DNA from: Mycolicibacterium mucogenicum DSM 44124
GTDB lineage: Bacteria; Actinomycetota; Actinomycetes; Mycobacteriales; Mycobacteriaceae
NCBI RefSeq assembly: GCF_005670685.2
Contig: NZ_CP062008.1
Span: 1,240,001 to 1,304,000, forward strand
DNA: 64,000 nt
Direction: 5' to 3'
Below, one piece after another: positions 50,938 through 63,315 of the stretch. Each line of letters starts with the position of its first letter. The stretch's first letter is position 1. A program made the position numbers and the translations under genes. Below the pieces are notes generated by a model. That model was not told the DNA's origin, ran no database searches, and saw nothing but the letters and a program-made list of their open reading frames with translations.

Positions 50938-51768
50938 GTGCTGCCACATCCCCGAACCGGAGTGCTGTTCCCGTCCCCGGTCCCGGCCGGGGCGGGCTGG
51001 CCCGGGGACCCGGCCGACGCCGACACCCCGGTTGCCCGCACCGCCGCGCAGATCCGGGCCAGGGCCCGTCGCTGTACCGAACTGACCGACCTCGACGCCC
51101 AGGTGTCGGTGTGCCGCGGCTGCCGTCGCCTGGTCACCTGGCGCGAGGACGTCGCCACGCGGACGCTGGCCAAGCGCAAGGCCTATGCGGCCGAGCCGTA
51201 CTGGGGCCGGCCGGTGCCGGGGCTCGGGGTGGACCGGCCGCGCATCTGGGTGCTCGGGCTCGCGCCCGCCGCCCACGGTGCCAACCGGACCGGCCGGGTG
51301 TTCACGGGTGACCGGTCGGGCGACTTTCTCTTCGCTTCGTTGCACCGCGTCGGCCTGGCCAGCAGCGCCGCGAGCATCGATGCGGCAGATGGATTGACCC
51401 TCAAGGATATTCGGGTGGTCGCCGCGGTCCGGTGCGCTCCGCCGGACAACGCGCCGACGCCGGAGGAACGTCTCACCTGCGAGCCGTGGCTGAGCGCGGA
51501 GTGGCGGTTGACAGGCCAGGACGTCCGGGTCGTCGTCGCACTCGGTGGCTTCGCCTGGAAGGCCGCGCTGGAGCTGACGGGAGCGGGGCGGCCGTATCCG
51601 AAGTTCGGTCACGGCGCGCTGGCGGCGCTTCCCGACGGGCGGAGCCTCCTTGGCTGCTACCACCCGAGCCAGCAGAACACCTTCACCGGCAGGCTCACCC
51701 CGGCCATGCTGGACGACGTGTTCAGCACGGCCAAGGGAATCGCATCACGCCCTGACGGGTTGGAATAG
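50938..51768 (+). CDS. udgB: type 5 uracil-DNA glycosylase UdgB
   Basis: This 276-residue DNA repair enzyme removes uracil and some other damaged bases. The family's iron-sulfur cluster ligands can be read as C59, C62, C166 and C181 ([18 protein letters not shown]). The active site motif is [22 protein letters not shown] (from 107), and the leucine-loop motif is [13 protein letters not shown] with H242. It corresponds to Rv1259. A short Pro-rich N-terminus precedes the fold. GTG start. The LLM oxidoreductase begins 3 bases after its stop. Confidence 0.93.
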   Translation: MLPHPRTGVLFPSPVPAGAGWPGDPADADTPVARTAAQIRARARRCTELTDLDAQVSVCRGCRRLVTWREDVATRTLAKRKAYAAEPYWGRPVPGLGVDRPRIWVLGLAPAAHGANRTGRVFTGDRSGDFLFASLHRVGLASSAASIDAADGLTLKDIRVVAAVRCAPPDNAPTPEERLTCEPWLSAEWRLTGQDVRVVVALGGFAWKAALELTGAGRPYPKFGHGALAALPDGRSLLGCYHPSQQNTFTGRLTPAMLDDVFSTAKGIASRPDGLE

Positions 51769-51771
51769 ATC

Positions 51772-52824
51772 GTGCAGTTGTCTGTTCTCGATCTCGTCCC
51801 GGTCCGTAGCGACCAGTCCACCGTGGACGCCTTCGCCGCCACCGTGCGCCTCGCCAAGGTCGCCGATGAGCTGGGCTACACGCGCTATTGGGTGGCCGAG
51901 CACCACAACATGCCCGCGGTCGCCGCGACCAGTCCGCCCGTCGTCCTGGGCTACCTGGCCGCGCAGACCGCGCGAATCCGGCTGGGCTCGGGCGGCGTGA
52001 TGCTGCCCAACCACGCGCCGTTGGCGGTTGCCGAGCAGTTCGCGCTCCTGGAGGCGGCGGCCCCGGGCCGCATCGACCTCGGTGTCGGCCGTGCACCGGG
52101 GACCGACCCCGTCACCTCGATCGCGCTGCGCGGCCCGGCCGGACGCACCGATGAGGACATCCACCGCTTTCCCGAGTACCTCGACGACGTCGTCGCGCTG
52201 ATGAGCCCCGGCGGCGTCAAGGTGTCCCTCGAGGGACGAAACCTGTTGGACAAGAACTACATCTTGAAGGCCACACCGTCGGCGGTGAGCCCACCGAAAC
52301 TGTGGCTGCTGGGCTCGTCGATGTATTCGGCGCACCTCGCCGCAGCCAAGGGGCTGCCGTACGTGTTCGCCCATCACTTCTCCGGCCAAGGCACCGAGGA
52401 AGCACTGGCCACGTATCGCGAAGAGTTCCGGCCCAGCGAATTCGCCGACAAGCCAACCACGTTCATGACCGTCAACGCCTGCGTGGCCGAGACGCGCGAC
52501 GAGGCCGAACAGCTGATCCGCCCCAACCTGCAGATGATGGCGTGGCTGCGCACCGGCGAGCCGCTACGTGCGCTGGACCTGGTCGAGGACTCGGAGCACA
52601 ACGAGCTCACCGCGACGCAGCAGGCCATCGTCGCCGCGGGAATGGAGCGGGCCGTCGTCGGTGCACCGGCGGAGGCCGCGGACCAAATCCGGGAACTGGC
52701 ATCGCATTTCGGTGTCGACGAGGTGATGGTCAGCCCCGTCGCCGCCGCTCGCCGGGGCTGCGATCCAGCCACCGCCCCGGCTCGCGAGACGACGCTACGG
52801 CTGCTCGCCGAGCAGCTGCTCTAG
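51772..52824 (+). CDS. LLM-class flavin-dependent oxidoreductase
   Basis: This 350-residue bacterial luciferase-like monooxygenase of the MsnO8 subgroup has a TIM barrel with the N-terminal [33 protein letters not shown] and [23 protein letters not shown] motifs. Flavin-binding GVGRAPGTD follows. It uses FMNH2 or F420H2; the subgroup is not decided by sequence. It is co-directional with udgB with only 3 bases between. The stop shares CTAG 52821-52824 with the convergent Ddn-like gene. Confidence 0.88.
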   Translation: MQLSVLDLVPVRSDQSTVDAFAATVRLAKVADELGYTRYWVAEHHNMPAVAATSPPVVLGYLAAQTARIRLGSGGVMLPNHAPLAVAEQFALLEAAAPGRIDLGVGRAPGTDPVTSIALRGPAGRTDEDIHRFPEYLDDVVALMSPGGVKVSLEGRNLLDKNYILKATPSAVSPPKLWLLGSSMYSAHLAAAKGLPYVFAHHFSGQGTEEALATYREEFRPSEFADKPTTFMTVNACVAETRDEAEQLIRPNLQMMAWLRTGEPLRALDLVEDSEHNELTATQQAIVAAGMERAVVGAPAEAADQIRELASHFGVDEVMVSPVAAARRGCDPATAPARETTLRLLAEQLL

Positions 52825-53267
52825 CGCGGCGTCAGCGCGACCACCGGAATGGGCCGGGTGGTTCGCTTCTGGTAGCCCGCGTACCGGTTGGCGTTGTTCT
52901 TGTTCACGACCTGCCACAGCCGCGCGTAGTCGGGGTCGTCCTTGCCGACAACGCGGGCGGTCACCGGGATTCGCTTTGTCCCGACGTTGATTTCGATCTC
53001 GGGCTTGGCCTTCAGGTTGAAGTACCAGCCGGGCGCCGTCGGCTCGCCGCCCTTGGATGCGACCACCAGGTAGGCGTCGCCGTCCTTCGCGTAGGTCAGC
53101 GACGTGGTGCGGGCCAGGCCCGTCTTGGCGCCGACGGTGTGCAGCAACAGGCTCGGCGGGACGCCGGGGAACTGGTGCCCGATCCGGCCTTCGGTCTTCT
53201 GGTAGATCCGGTCGTGCATCTTCAGCAACGGGAGGCCGAGGTATTTCTCCCACAGGGGCATGCTCAT
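52821..53267 (-). CDS. deazaflavin (F420)-dependent nitroreductase-family protein (Rv1261c-like)
   Basis: This 148-residue Ddn/PNPOx-like split-barrel protein has LLHTVGAKTGLARTTSLTYAKDGDAYLVVASKGG and PGWYFNLKAKPEIEI, the F420-binding signature region. Ddn relatives reduce quinones and nitroimidazole prodrugs with F420H2. Its length and place fit Rv1261c. The start overlaps the stop of the HIT gene (ATGA), so the two form an operon. Confidence 0.9.
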   Translation of the reverse strand: MSMPLWEKYLGLPLLKMHDRIYQKTEGRIGHQFPGVPPSLLLHTVGAKTGLARTTSLTYAKDGDAYLVVASKGGEPTAPGWYFNLKAKPEIEINVGTKRIPVTARVVGKDDPDYARLWQVVNKNNANRYAGYQKRTTRPIPVVALTPR

Positions 53268-53710
53268 GGCTTCAAGTCTGCCTGCGGATCAGAGAGCCGC
53301 GCCACCGCCTCCAGTAGGATCTTTCCGCTGGTTTCCCGGTCTGGATCACGGCGCAACAGCATCCCCTTGGCAAACGCCAACTTGTCGCCTGCCTTGCGCG
53401 GGACAACGTGCAGATGGATGTGGAACACCGTCTGAAATGCGGCTTTGCCGTCGTTGATCGCGATGTTGTTGCCGTCGGCGTGCAGGCCGGACTCGCGCGA
53501 CGCCTGTGCGATGCGCTGACCGAGTTTGGCCATGCCGGCCACCACGTCCGGCGGGGTGTCGACCAGGTTCTCGTAGTGCTGTTTGGGCACCACCAGGGTG
53601 TGACCGCGCGAGAACGGACGGATGTCCAGGAACGCCACGTAGTCGGCATCTTCGTAGACGCGCACCGCGGGCGCCTTCCCGGCGACGATGTCGCAGAACA
53701 CACAGGCCAT
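53264..53710 (-). CDS. HIT-family nucleotide hydrolase (Rv1262c-like)
   Basis: This 148-residue protein has the histidine triad HIHLHVVPR (about 101-109) and the N-terminal CVFCDIVAGKAPAVRVYED typical of Hint/HIT proteins, which hydrolyse AMP-linked substrates. The paired Cys of CxxC is CVFC (3-6), which may bind zinc. It leads a two-gene operon with the Ddn-like gene. An 84-base gap upstream (53711-53794) shows no other feature. Confidence 0.9.
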   Translation of the reverse strand: MACVFCDIVAGKAPAVRVYEDADYVAFLDIRPFSRGHTLVVPKQHYENLVDTPPDVVAGMAKLGQRIAQASRESGLHADGNNIAINDGKAAFQTVFHIHLHVVPRKAGDKLAFAKGMLLRRDPDRETSGKILLEAVARLSDPQADLKP

Positions 53711-53794
53711 CAGTTCACGGTAGGCCAGCTCGCTCGCTCAGCGTCCGTCGCATCCCTCAACGTCGCTTGCACCCTCGCCTCCGGATTGTGCGAC

Positions 53795-54262
53795 TCAGAC
53801 GTTGGCGGCCGCCCACTCCGCCAACCGGCGGTCGCGTTCGGCGGCGTCGACCTCTTCGACCCGCGTCATCACCGCCCAGCGCTGACCGAACGGGTCGACG
53901 ATCGACGCGAACCGGTCACCGGTGACGAAAGTCTGTGTCGCTTCCCGAATTGTCGCGCCGGCACGCTCGGCCCGGTCGACGACCGCGTCGACGTCGGGGC
54001 AGTACAGCACCAGCGAATGCGTGACCGGACCGCTGCGTGGCGGCGCCACCAGTTCGTAATCGGGGTTGGGATCGGACAGTTGCAGCCGGCCGGTACCGAA
54101 GTCCAGCTCGGCGTGGGCCACCTTGCCGTCGCTCGCGTCCATCTTCTCGATGAGCTGCGCGCCGAACACCTCGACGTAGAAGTCGATCGCGGCGGCAGCC
54201 CCATCGATCACCAGGAACGGGGTGAGGCTGGTGTAGCCCTGGGGAATTGGTTGCACGCTCAT
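53795..54262 (-). CDS. VOC/PhnB-like glyoxalase-fold protein
   Basis: This 155-residue single-domain PhnB-type VOC protein begins IPQGYTSLTPFLVIDGAAAAIDFYVEVFGA, contains HAELDFGTGRLQLSD and ends FGQRWAVMTRVEEVD. It may bind a metal, but the ligand pattern is incomplete for glyoxalase I. It is divergent from the AraC gene with only 27 bases between starts, so they probably share a regulatory site. Confidence 0.82.
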   Translation of the reverse strand: MSVQPIPQGYTSLTPFLVIDGAAAAIDFYVEVFGAQLIEKMDASDGKVAHAELDFGTGRLQLSDPNPDYELVAPPRSGPVTHSLVLYCPDVDAVVDRAERAGATIREATQTFVTGDRFASIVDPFGQRWAVMTRVEEVDAAERDRRLAEWAAANV

Positions 54263-54289
54263 GGCATCCAGTTTCGTAGGGTCAGTGGT

Positions 54290-55117
54290 GTGGCGGCTTG
54301 GAAAAACCCGACACCCGCTCCGAAGCTGGGTGTGGTCGGCCGTGCCAGTACCGGCTCGGTGTTCGACCTGCAGCAGTGGCAGCCGTCCGCCGCGGCAGCG
54401 GTGTGGGTCGAGAACTTCTGGGCCGTCACTTGGGATCTACGGGACACCGAGCCGGTCGACAGTACCGTCATCACCTTTCCCGCGGTGCACCTGACGCACG
54501 AGTGGGGCACCGATGATGTTCGGCACGGCCACCGGTTGCCGGCGACGTTGGTGCACGGCGTGGTCGAGCGGGTATTCACCACCAGGCTGTCGGAGTCAGG
54601 TTCGGTGGTGGGCGCCAGGTTCCGGCCCGGTGGCTTCGCGGCACGCTTCGGCCGGGACGCCGGCGCGCTGACGGGTCGCGTGCTCCCGGTTGATGACGAA
54701 TTGCTCGGTACTTCAGTGTCTTTCGCTGACGATATCGACCAGGCCGCAGCAGCGCTCGACGACGTGATCGGTGACTACACCGACGTGGACGCCACATATC
54801 GGGACCTGCTGACGTTGCTCGACCGGGTCCGCGCCGATTCACAGCTGCACCGGGTCGAACAGGTGATGGCGCTGTCTCCCTGGAGCGAGCGGACCACGCA
54901 GCGGGTGTTTCGCCGTTACGTCGGGGTGCCGGTGAAATGGGTGCTGTGCCGCTACCGCCTGCAGCAGGCGGCACTGGAGATCGAGACGGTGCCGGACCTC
55001 GACTTCGCCGACCTGGCAGTGCGATTGGGTTGGTACGACCAGGCGCATTTCATCAACGACTTCCGCGCCATGCTCGGCTGCACGCCGGGGGAGTACGCCA
55101 CAAAACACCGCCGATGA
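54290..55117 (+). CDS. AraC-family regulator
   Basis: This 275-residue protein has an N-terminal sensing domain (about 20-140, DUF6597 type) and a C-terminal AraC DNA-binding domain (about 180-275: HRVEQVMALSPWSERTTQRVFRRYVGVPVKWVLCRYRLQQAA, LAVRLGWYDQAHFINDFRAMLGCTPGEY). GTG 54290 is used. The frame stays open far upstream in the HIT and VOC region but is not coding there. It may control the divergent VOC gene and the amidase that follows. Confidence 0.85.
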   Translation: MAAWKNPTPAPKLGVVGRASTGSVFDLQQWQPSAAAAVWVENFWAVTWDLRDTEPVDSTVITFPAVHLTHEWGTDDVRHGHRLPATLVHGVVERVFTTRLSESGSVVGARFRPGGFAARFGRDAGALTGRVLPVDDELLGTSVSFADDIDQAAAALDDVIGDYTDVDATYRDLLTLLDRVRADSQLHRVEQVMALSPWSERTTQRVFRRYVGVPVKWVLCRYRLQQAALEIETVPDLDFADLAVRLGWYDQAHFINDFRAMLGCTPGEYATKHRR

Positions 55118-55134
55118 TGGGTAATCTGCGCCGC

Positions 55135-58035
<2,901 letters not shown>

Positions 58036-58077
58036 GTGCCCATTCTGCGGGGCTGCCAGGCGCGATAGGTTGGCCGG

Positions 58078-59157
58078 GTGAGTGAACAAGCTGCCGAGCC
58101 GGTCGACCGTGCCGAGCTGACCGACTGGCTGCTGTCCGAAGGCTTCAGTGAACAGGAGATCGACGAGTCCTTCGCGCCGACGCTGTTGCCCGCGCGGCGC
58201 GCCCTCGGCGACGACGGTATTCGGCTGTCGGCGCGGGACATCGCGGCCCGCTGGGACATGGATATCGATCTGCTGCAACGGATTCTGCACGCGGCGGGCC
58301 GGCCCCGGTCCGATGACCCGGCTGCCGCGCTGTATCTGACTGCAGACAGTCAGCTCGTCGGCTATGCGCAGCAGTGTCTGGGCTTGGGCCTGCCGATCGA
58401 ACAGGTCGTCGCGGTGGTTCAGGTGATGACGGACGGTTTCGCGAAAACTGTCGAGGTCATGCAGTTCGCGGCGCTGTCGGCGATCCTCCAGCCCGATGCG
58501 ACCGAGTTGGAGAACGCCAAGGCCGTCGCTGCGCTGACCGGGTACGTGGCGCCGCTGCTGGGGCCGATGGCGCAGGACATGCTCCGTACGCAGATGCTGC
58601 ACGCGCTGCTGCAGCAGGAGGTCGCCGCCACCGAGCGGCTGACGGGGCCGGCGCTGCCGGGCGCGGGGATGGTGTCGATCGCCTTCGCCGATCTGGTCGG
58701 TTTCACCAGCCTGGGCGAGGAACTGCCACCGGAGGGGTTGGAGCGGCTCTCGCAGCGGCTGGCTGATCTGGCGCGCACCCTGGCCCAGCCGCCGGTGCGG
58801 TTCATCAAGACCATCGGAGACGAGGTCATGCTCGTCAGCCCCGAACCGGTGCCGCTGCTGAACATGATCCTGGACCTCGTCGACGCCGCGGAGGCCGATG
58901 ACGCGCTGCCGCGGCTCAAGGCCGGCATGGCGACGGGAATGGCCGTCAGCCGGGCCGGGGACTGGTTCGGCGGTGCCGTCAACAAGGCCAGTCGGGTGAC
59001 CGGAGTGGCCCGGCCGGGGGCTGTCCTGGTGGCCGATTCGGCACGGGATGCAGTCGGTGACGCACCGGGTTTTGAGTGGTCTTTTGCCGGTGCACGACGG
59101 CTGAAAGGCATCCGTGACGAGGTGAAACTCTTCCGCGCCCGCCGCAGCGAGGACTAG
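58078..59157 (+). CDS. pH-type class III adenylyl cyclase (Rv1264-like)
   Basis: This protein of 359 residues makes cAMP. The N-terminal helical regulatory domain (about 1-190) inhibits the enzyme at neutral pH in Rv1264. The catalytic domain (about 195-359) keeps metal residues D205 and D248 (SIAFADLVGFTS, FIKTIGDEV), adenine-specifying K244 and D295, and transition-state N302 and R306 (AVNKASRV). All sit 17 positions before the numbers I recall for Rv1264 (222, 265, 261, 312), so the active site is complete. GTG start; it ends just before the GH16 gene. Confidence 0.92.
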   Translation: MSEQAAEPVDRAELTDWLLSEGFSEQEIDESFAPTLLPARRALGDDGIRLSARDIAARWDMDIDLLQRILHAAGRPRSDDPAAALYLTADSQLVGYAQQCLGLGLPIEQVVAVVQVMTDGFAKTVEVMQFAALSAILQPDATELENAKAVAALTGYVAPLLGPMAQDMLRTQMLHALLQQEVAATERLTGPALPGAGMVSIAFADLVGFTSLGEELPPEGLERLSQRLADLARTLAQPPVRFIKTIGDEVMLVSPEPVPLLNMILDLVDAAEADDALPRLKAGMATGMAVSRAGDWFGGAVNKASRVTGVARPGAVLVADSARDAVGDAPGFEWSFAGARRLKGIRDEVKLFRARRSED

Positions 59158-59224
59158 CCGGGGCCTCGGTGCCCGGCCTGCACCGGCTTGCACGAAGGCC
59201 GGGACGCGGCTTACATGGGTAGGC

Positions 59225-60025
59225 ATGCCAGACATTGATCGTCGCAGCATGCTGTCGATGGCGGGGCTGGGCCTGTTGGCCGCCACGCTTCCCAAAGCCG
59301 AGGCCCACGCCGATACGCCCGGAAAACTCATCTTCGAGGACAACTTCGACGGACCGGCCGGATCGTCGCCCGACACCTCGAAATGGGAGATCGCCACGGC
59401 CCGCGAGTCGATGGAGAATCCGACGTATTGGGAGCTGCCCGAACACGTCGGCCAGTACCGCAACGACCGCAAGAACCTTTTCCTGGACGGCAAGTCGAAC
59501 CTGGTGATCCGGGCCGCCAAAGACGGGAACACCTACTACAGCGGCAAGATTTTCGGCACATTCAAGGCCGGCATCGGCCACACCTTCGAGGCCCGGATGA
59601 AGCTCAACTGCCTGACCCCGGGCTGCTGGCCGGCCTGGTATCTGGCCAACAACTCTCCCGGAATCGGCGGCGAGGTCGACATCATGGAGTGGTACGGCAA
59701 CGGGAGCTGGGCTCCCGGTACGACCGTGCACGCCAACCTCAATGGCGGCGAACATGTTTCGCACACCATCACGCCCGACAGTGCCTGGCACAACTGGCGG
59801 TGCCAGTGGGACGACGCCGGAATGCGGTTCTGGTTGGACTACACCGACGGCGCGCAGCCGTACTTCAACGTCCCGGCAAAGTCGTTGCCCAACTGGCACT
59901 TCAACGATCCCGGCTACACCCTGTTCCCGATCCTGGGTCTCGCGGTCGCCGGGTCCGGGGGCGGCGACCCTTCAGGGGGAACCTACCCGGCCGAGATGCT
60001 GGTCGACTGGGTGAAGATCTGGTAG
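59225..60025 (+). CDS. secreted GH16 beta-glucanase-type glycoside hydrolase
   Basis: This 266-residue enzyme has an N-terminal twin-arginine-like signal (DRRSMLSMAGLGLLAATLP, cleavage after AHA) and a beta-jelly-roll GH16 domain with catalytic EVDIME (ExDxxE), typical of laminarinases and lichenases. It probably cleaves beta-1,3 or beta-1,3/1,4-glucans. The C-terminal half has WHNWRCQWDDAGMRFWLD. The stop abuts the stop of the convergent ATPase gene without overlap. Confidence 0.9.
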   Translation: MPDIDRRSMLSMAGLGLLAATLPKAEAHADTPGKLIFEDNFDGPAGSSPDTSKWEIATARESMENPTYWELPEHVGQYRNDRKNLFLDGKSNLVIRAAKDGNTYYSGKIFGTFKAGIGHTFEARMKLNCLTPGCWPAWYLANNSPGIGGEVDIMEWYGNGSWAPGTTVHANLNGGEHVSHTITPDSAWHNWRCQWDDAGMRFWLDYTDGAQPYFNVPAKSLPNWHFNDPGYTLFPILGLAVAGSGGGDPSGGTYPAEMLVDWVKIW

Positions 60026-62137
60026 CTACCGACTGGGCTTGAAACTGCGGAGTCGCAGGCTGTTGCTCACGACGAACAGCGAGCTGAAAGCCATTGCCGC
60101 GCTGGCGATCATCGGGTTCAGCATGCCCGCGGCCGCGAGTGGAATCGCCGCGACGTTGTAGGCGAACGCCCAGAACAGGTTGCCCTTGATGGTCTTGAGT
60201 GTGGCCCGGGACAGCCGGATCGCGTCACCCGCGGCTCGCAGGTCGCCACTGACGAGGGTCAGGTCCGAGGCCTCGATGGCCACATCGGTGCCGGTGCCCA
60301 TGGCCAGTCCCAGGTCGGCCTGGGCAAGGGCGGCAGCGTCATTCACGCCGTCGCCGACCATCGCCACAACCCGGCCCTGATCCTGCAGGCGCTTGATCTC
60401 GTCGACCTTGTCCGCGGGCAGCACCTCGGCGATCACCGCCTCGATACCGACTTCGGCAGCCACCGCGCCGGCCGCACGGCCGTTGTCCCCGGACAGCAGG
60501 ACGGGGGTCAGGCCCAGCTTCTTGAGGTCGGCAATGGCTTCGGCGGCAGTGTCTTTCACCGTGTCGGACACCACGATGACGCCGGCGATGGCGCCGTCGA
60601 TCGCGACCCACACCGGGGTGCGGCCCTGCGCTTCAGCGGTCTGCGCAGCGTGCTGCAACTCCGGGCCGGCTTCGGTGGCCAGCCAGTTGTACCGCCCGAC
60701 CGCAACCTTGTGACCGTCGACCACACCGGTGACGCCGCGACCGTCGTGGTTGACGAAGTCGCTGACCGTCGGCAGTGGGCCATCCTCGGCGGCCCGCGTG
60801 GCGATGGCCTGGGCGATGGGGTGCTCGGACGCGTGCTCCAACGCGCCGGCGAGCCGTAATACGTTGTCGGACTCGGCATGTACCGCCGCCACCGTCATCT
60901 TGCCGGTGGTCACGGTGCCGGTCTTGTCCAGCACGACGGTGTCGACCTTGCGGGTCGATTCGAGCACCTGCGGACCCTTGATCAGGATGCCCAACTGCGC
61001 GCCGCGGCCGGTGCCGACCAGCAGTGCCGTCGGAGTGGCCAGGCCCAGGGCGCAGGGGCACGCGATGATCAGGACCGACACGGCGGCGGTCAAGGCGGCG
61101 CTCATCGAGCCTCCCACAACCAGCCAGCCGATCAACGTCAGCAGCGCCAACCCGATGACCACGGGTACGAATACCGCCGACACCCGGTCGGCGAGACGCT
61201 GCACTTCGGCTTTGCCGCTCTGCGCATCGGCCACCAGACGTGCCATCTGTGCCAGCTGAGTGTCCGAGCCGACGCGCGTGGCCTTGACCTCAAGGCGCCC
61301 ACCGGCATTCACCGTCGCGCCGGCCAGCTGATCGCCGGGGCCGACCTCGACCGGTACCGATTCGCCGGTCAACATCGATGCGTCGACGGCAGACGTTCCC
61401 GTCACCACCACGCCGTCCGTGGCGATCTTCTCGCCGGGGCGGACGACGAAGGTGTCTCCGACCGCCAGTTCCTCGATGGGCACGCGGGTTTCGTGGCCGC
61501 CGCGGAGCACCGCCACGTCCTTGGCGCCGAGATCGAGCAGCGCGCGCAGTGCCGCGCCGGACTGCCGCTTGGCGCGGGTCTCGAAGAACTTGCCGGCCAG
61601 GATCAATGTGGTGACGGTGGCGGCGACCTCGAGATAGAGGTGGTCGCTGCCCATCGCCAGCATCCATGCCGACCACAGGTACGACGTGAGAACGCCCAGC
61701 GACACCAGGGTGTCCATGGTCGCCGCGCCGTGCCGGAGGTTGGTCCATGCGGCGTGGTGCAGCGGCCAGGCGCCCCACAGCACCACCGGGGTGGTGAGCG
61801 CCAGCGCCCACAGCGGCCAGTGCGGGAACTGCAGGGCCGGGATCATCGACAGCGCGAGGACGGGGATCGTCAGGGCCAGTGACACCAGCAGGCGCGGCAG
61901 GTACGCCGTTTCGGTGGGGCTGTCGGCCTTGTCGACGCTCGCGGTGTAGCCGGTGGCCTCGACGGCCGCGACCAGTTCGTCGGTGGTCACGCTGTCCGGG
62001 TAGGTGATGGCCGCCTGCTCGGTCGCGAAGTTCACGCTGGCGTGAACACCGTCGATCCGGTTGAGCCGCTTCTCAATTCGGGCCGCGCACGACGAACACG
62101 TCATGCCGCCCACGGACAGCGTGACCGACGTGGTCAT
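60026..62137 (-). CDS. copper-transporting P1B-type ATPase
   Basis: This 703-residue exporter has an N-terminal heavy-metal domain ([15 protein letters not shown], 13-27), eight membrane helices, the CPC metal site in [24 protein letters not shown] with the phosphorylated Asp, SEHPIA (the P1B HP motif) and [19 protein letters not shown] specifies Cu(I) transport. It belongs to the mycobacterial CtpA/B/V group. The ATG overlaps the copZ stop (ATGA), and the CsoR-type operator upstream of copZ likely controls both. Confidence 0.93.
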   Translation of the reverse strand: MTTSVTLSVGGMTCSSCAARIEKRLNRIDGVHASVNFATEQAAITYPDSVTTDELVAAVEATGYTASVDKADSPTETAYLPRLLVSLALTIPVLALSMIPALQFPHWPLWALALTTPVVLWGAWPLHHAAWTNLRHGAATMDTLVSLGVLTSYLWSAWMLAMGSDHLYLEVAATVTTLILAGKFFETRAKRQSGAALRALLDLGAKDVAVLRGGHETRVPIEELAVGDTFVVRPGEKIATDGVVVTGTSAVDASMLTGESVPVEVGPGDQLAGATVNAGGRLEVKATRVGSDTQLAQMARLVADAQSGKAEVQRLADRVSAVFVPVVIGLALLTLIGWLVVGGSMSAALTAAVSVLIIACPCALGLATPTALLVGTGRGAQLGILIKGPQVLESTRKVDTVVLDKTGTVTTGKMTVAAVHAESDNVLRLAGALEHASEHPIAQAIATRAAEDGPLPTVSDFVNHDGRGVTGVVDGHKVAVGRYNWLATEAGPELQHAAQTAEAQGRTPVWVAIDGAIAGVIVVSDTVKDTAAEAIADLKKLGLTPVLLSGDNGRAAGAVAAEVGIEAVIAEVLPADKVDEIKRLQDQGRVVAMVGDGVNDAAALAQADLGLAMGTGTDVAIEASDLTLVSGDLRAAGDAIRLSRATLKTIKGNLFWAFAYNVAAIPLAAAGMLNPMIASAAMAFSSLFVVSNSLRLRSFKPSR

Positions 62138-62337
62138 GCTGGTTGGACGACGTCGTATCCGGCGTCTTCGATCGCGGCGGCAACAGCGGCCCGATCAGGC
62201 TCGCCGTCGACTCGTACGGTTCCGGCCTTGAGGTCCACCTCGACACCGGTCACGCCGGGCAGCGGCTCGACAGCTGAGGTGATGGACGCGACGCAGTGTC
62301 CGCACGACATTCCCTGAACTTCAAGTACCTGACTCAT
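62134..62337 (-). CDS. CopZ-like copper chaperone
   Basis: This 67-residue HMA-domain protein has [15 protein letters not shown] (MxCxxC) near the N-terminus and the full beta-alpha-beta-beta-alpha-beta length of a single metal-binding domain. It carries Cu(I) to the ATPase encoded directly after it. ATG 62337 is supported by the exact domain length; upstream codons have no homology. It overlaps the ATPase by four bases. Confidence 0.92.
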   Translation of the reverse strand: MSQVLEVQGMSCGHCVASITSAVEPLPGVTGVEVDLKAGTVRVDGEPDRAAVAAAIEDAGYDVVQPA

Positions 62338-62348
62338 GCCTCGGAGTA

Positions 62349-62367
62349 TATACCCATAGGGGGTATA
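62349..62367. promoter_or_regulatory. CsoR-type copper operator
   Basis: TATACCC-N5-GGGTATA is a perfect inverted repeat 11 bases before the copZ start. It has the TACCC...GGGTA core of the CsoR binding site. CsoR releases DNA on binding Cu(I), so copper would switch on copZ and the ATPase. No csoR gene is in the window. Confidence 0.75.
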
Positions 62368-62427
62368 GGTAGGTTGTGATCTGTCGTACCTCATCATTTG
62401 GTCGGGCCGGGTGGCATTCTGGTTCCC

Positions 62428-62631
62428 ATGGCACGTAAGGAAATCGACCCGATTCGGGCGAAGAGCGCCCTGGCTGTCGCAAAACAGCACCCGGGCATGA
62501 TCCTGTTCCTGGCATCGCCCGCGATCGTCGCCGTCGTCCTGGTCGGCGTGTTCGTGGGCACCGGTTGGGCGATATTGCTGGCGCTAGCGCTGCTGGTGGC
62601 GGGTGGCGTGGTGTTGCGCCGCAACCTCTGA
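62428..62631 (+). CDS. small two-helix membrane protein
   Basis: This 67-residue protein begins with a charged start (MARKEIDPIRAKSALAVAKQHPG), followed by two short hydrophobic segments (about 24-42 and 45-62) and a final RRNL. No known family was recognised. It is divergent from the copper operon with 60 bases between its ATG and the CsoR-type site; copper control is possible but not shown. Confidence 0.65.
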   Translation: MARKEIDPIRAKSALAVAKQHPGMILFLASPAIVAVVLVGVFVGTGWAILLALALLVAGGVVLRRNL

Positions 62632-62698
62632 CGGAGCCGGTGTTCGCCTCGGGTGAAAGGCCGTTTCAACTCTGATGTAACGGTGTAATCATGTAAGC

Positions 62699-63250
62699 AT
62701 GAGGCACCATCATTCAGGCCAGGACCGCCGCGGCGGCTGGCAACAAGCAGGGCAGCCCGATGCGGGCGACGCCGCCGACTGGTTCGCCGGGCGGCTCCCG
62801 GAAGAATGGTTCGCCGGAGACCCGGACGTCACGGTGGACCGCGAGGAGATCGTGGTCATCGGGCGGCTGCCCGAGCCGGAGAATCCGGAAACGGCCGCCC
62901 GGGCCTCCGGGCGGGTGGCGCGCTTCCGGGAAGAGACCCGGTCCGAGCGCATGCGGATCGCCGATGAGGCCGAAGCTCGCTACGGCCGCAAGGTGGCCTG
63001 GGGTGTGTCGGTGGGGGAGTCGGAGCGAATTCTGTTCACCCACTTGGCTGTTCCGGTGATGACCCGGCTGAAGCAGCCCGAGCGTCAGGTCCTCGACACC
63101 CTGGTCGACGCGGGCGTGGCGCGGTCGCGGTCCGATGCGCTGGCGTGGTCGGTCCGATTGGTCGGCGAGCATGCCGAAGAGTGGCTGGCGAAACTGCGTG
63201 ACGCCATGACGGCGGTCGACGATCTTCGCGCGCAGGGCCCACAACTCTGA
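62699..63250 (+). CDS. conserved hypothetical protein, possible DNA-binding C-terminus
   Basis: This 183-residue soluble protein starts with a Gln/Gly/His-rich segment (about 1-30), then VTVDREEIVVIGRLPEPENPE and a charged helix (ARFREETRSERMRIADEAEARYG). The C-terminal part (about 120-170: VMTRLKQPERQVLDTLVDAGVARSRSDALAWSVRLVGEH) is like a ribbon-helix-helix or helical-pair segment found in mycobacterial hypothetical proteins. The upstream gap has TAACGGTGTAATCATGTAAG, AT-rich for this genome, and probably holds the promoter. Confidence 0.7.
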   Translation: MRHHHSGQDRRGGWQQAGQPDAGDAADWFAGRLPEEWFAGDPDVTVDREEIVVIGRLPEPENPETAARASGRVARFREETRSERMRIADEAEARYGRKVAWGVSVGESERILFTHLAVPVMTRLKQPERQVLDTLVDAGVARSRSDALAWSVRLVGEHAEEWLAKLRDAMTAVDDLRAQGPQL

Positions 63251-63315
63251 TCAACCATTGACGTTCGCCGCCGCTCGGGTGCAGGCTCAAGGTACCGGCC
63301 CGATGGGAGCGCGTC

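Noticed and set aside
55114..55134. ATGATG start for the amidase overlapping the AraC stop
   Set aside because: It is possible, but the family N-terminus begins at the ATG at 55135; kept only as an alternative.
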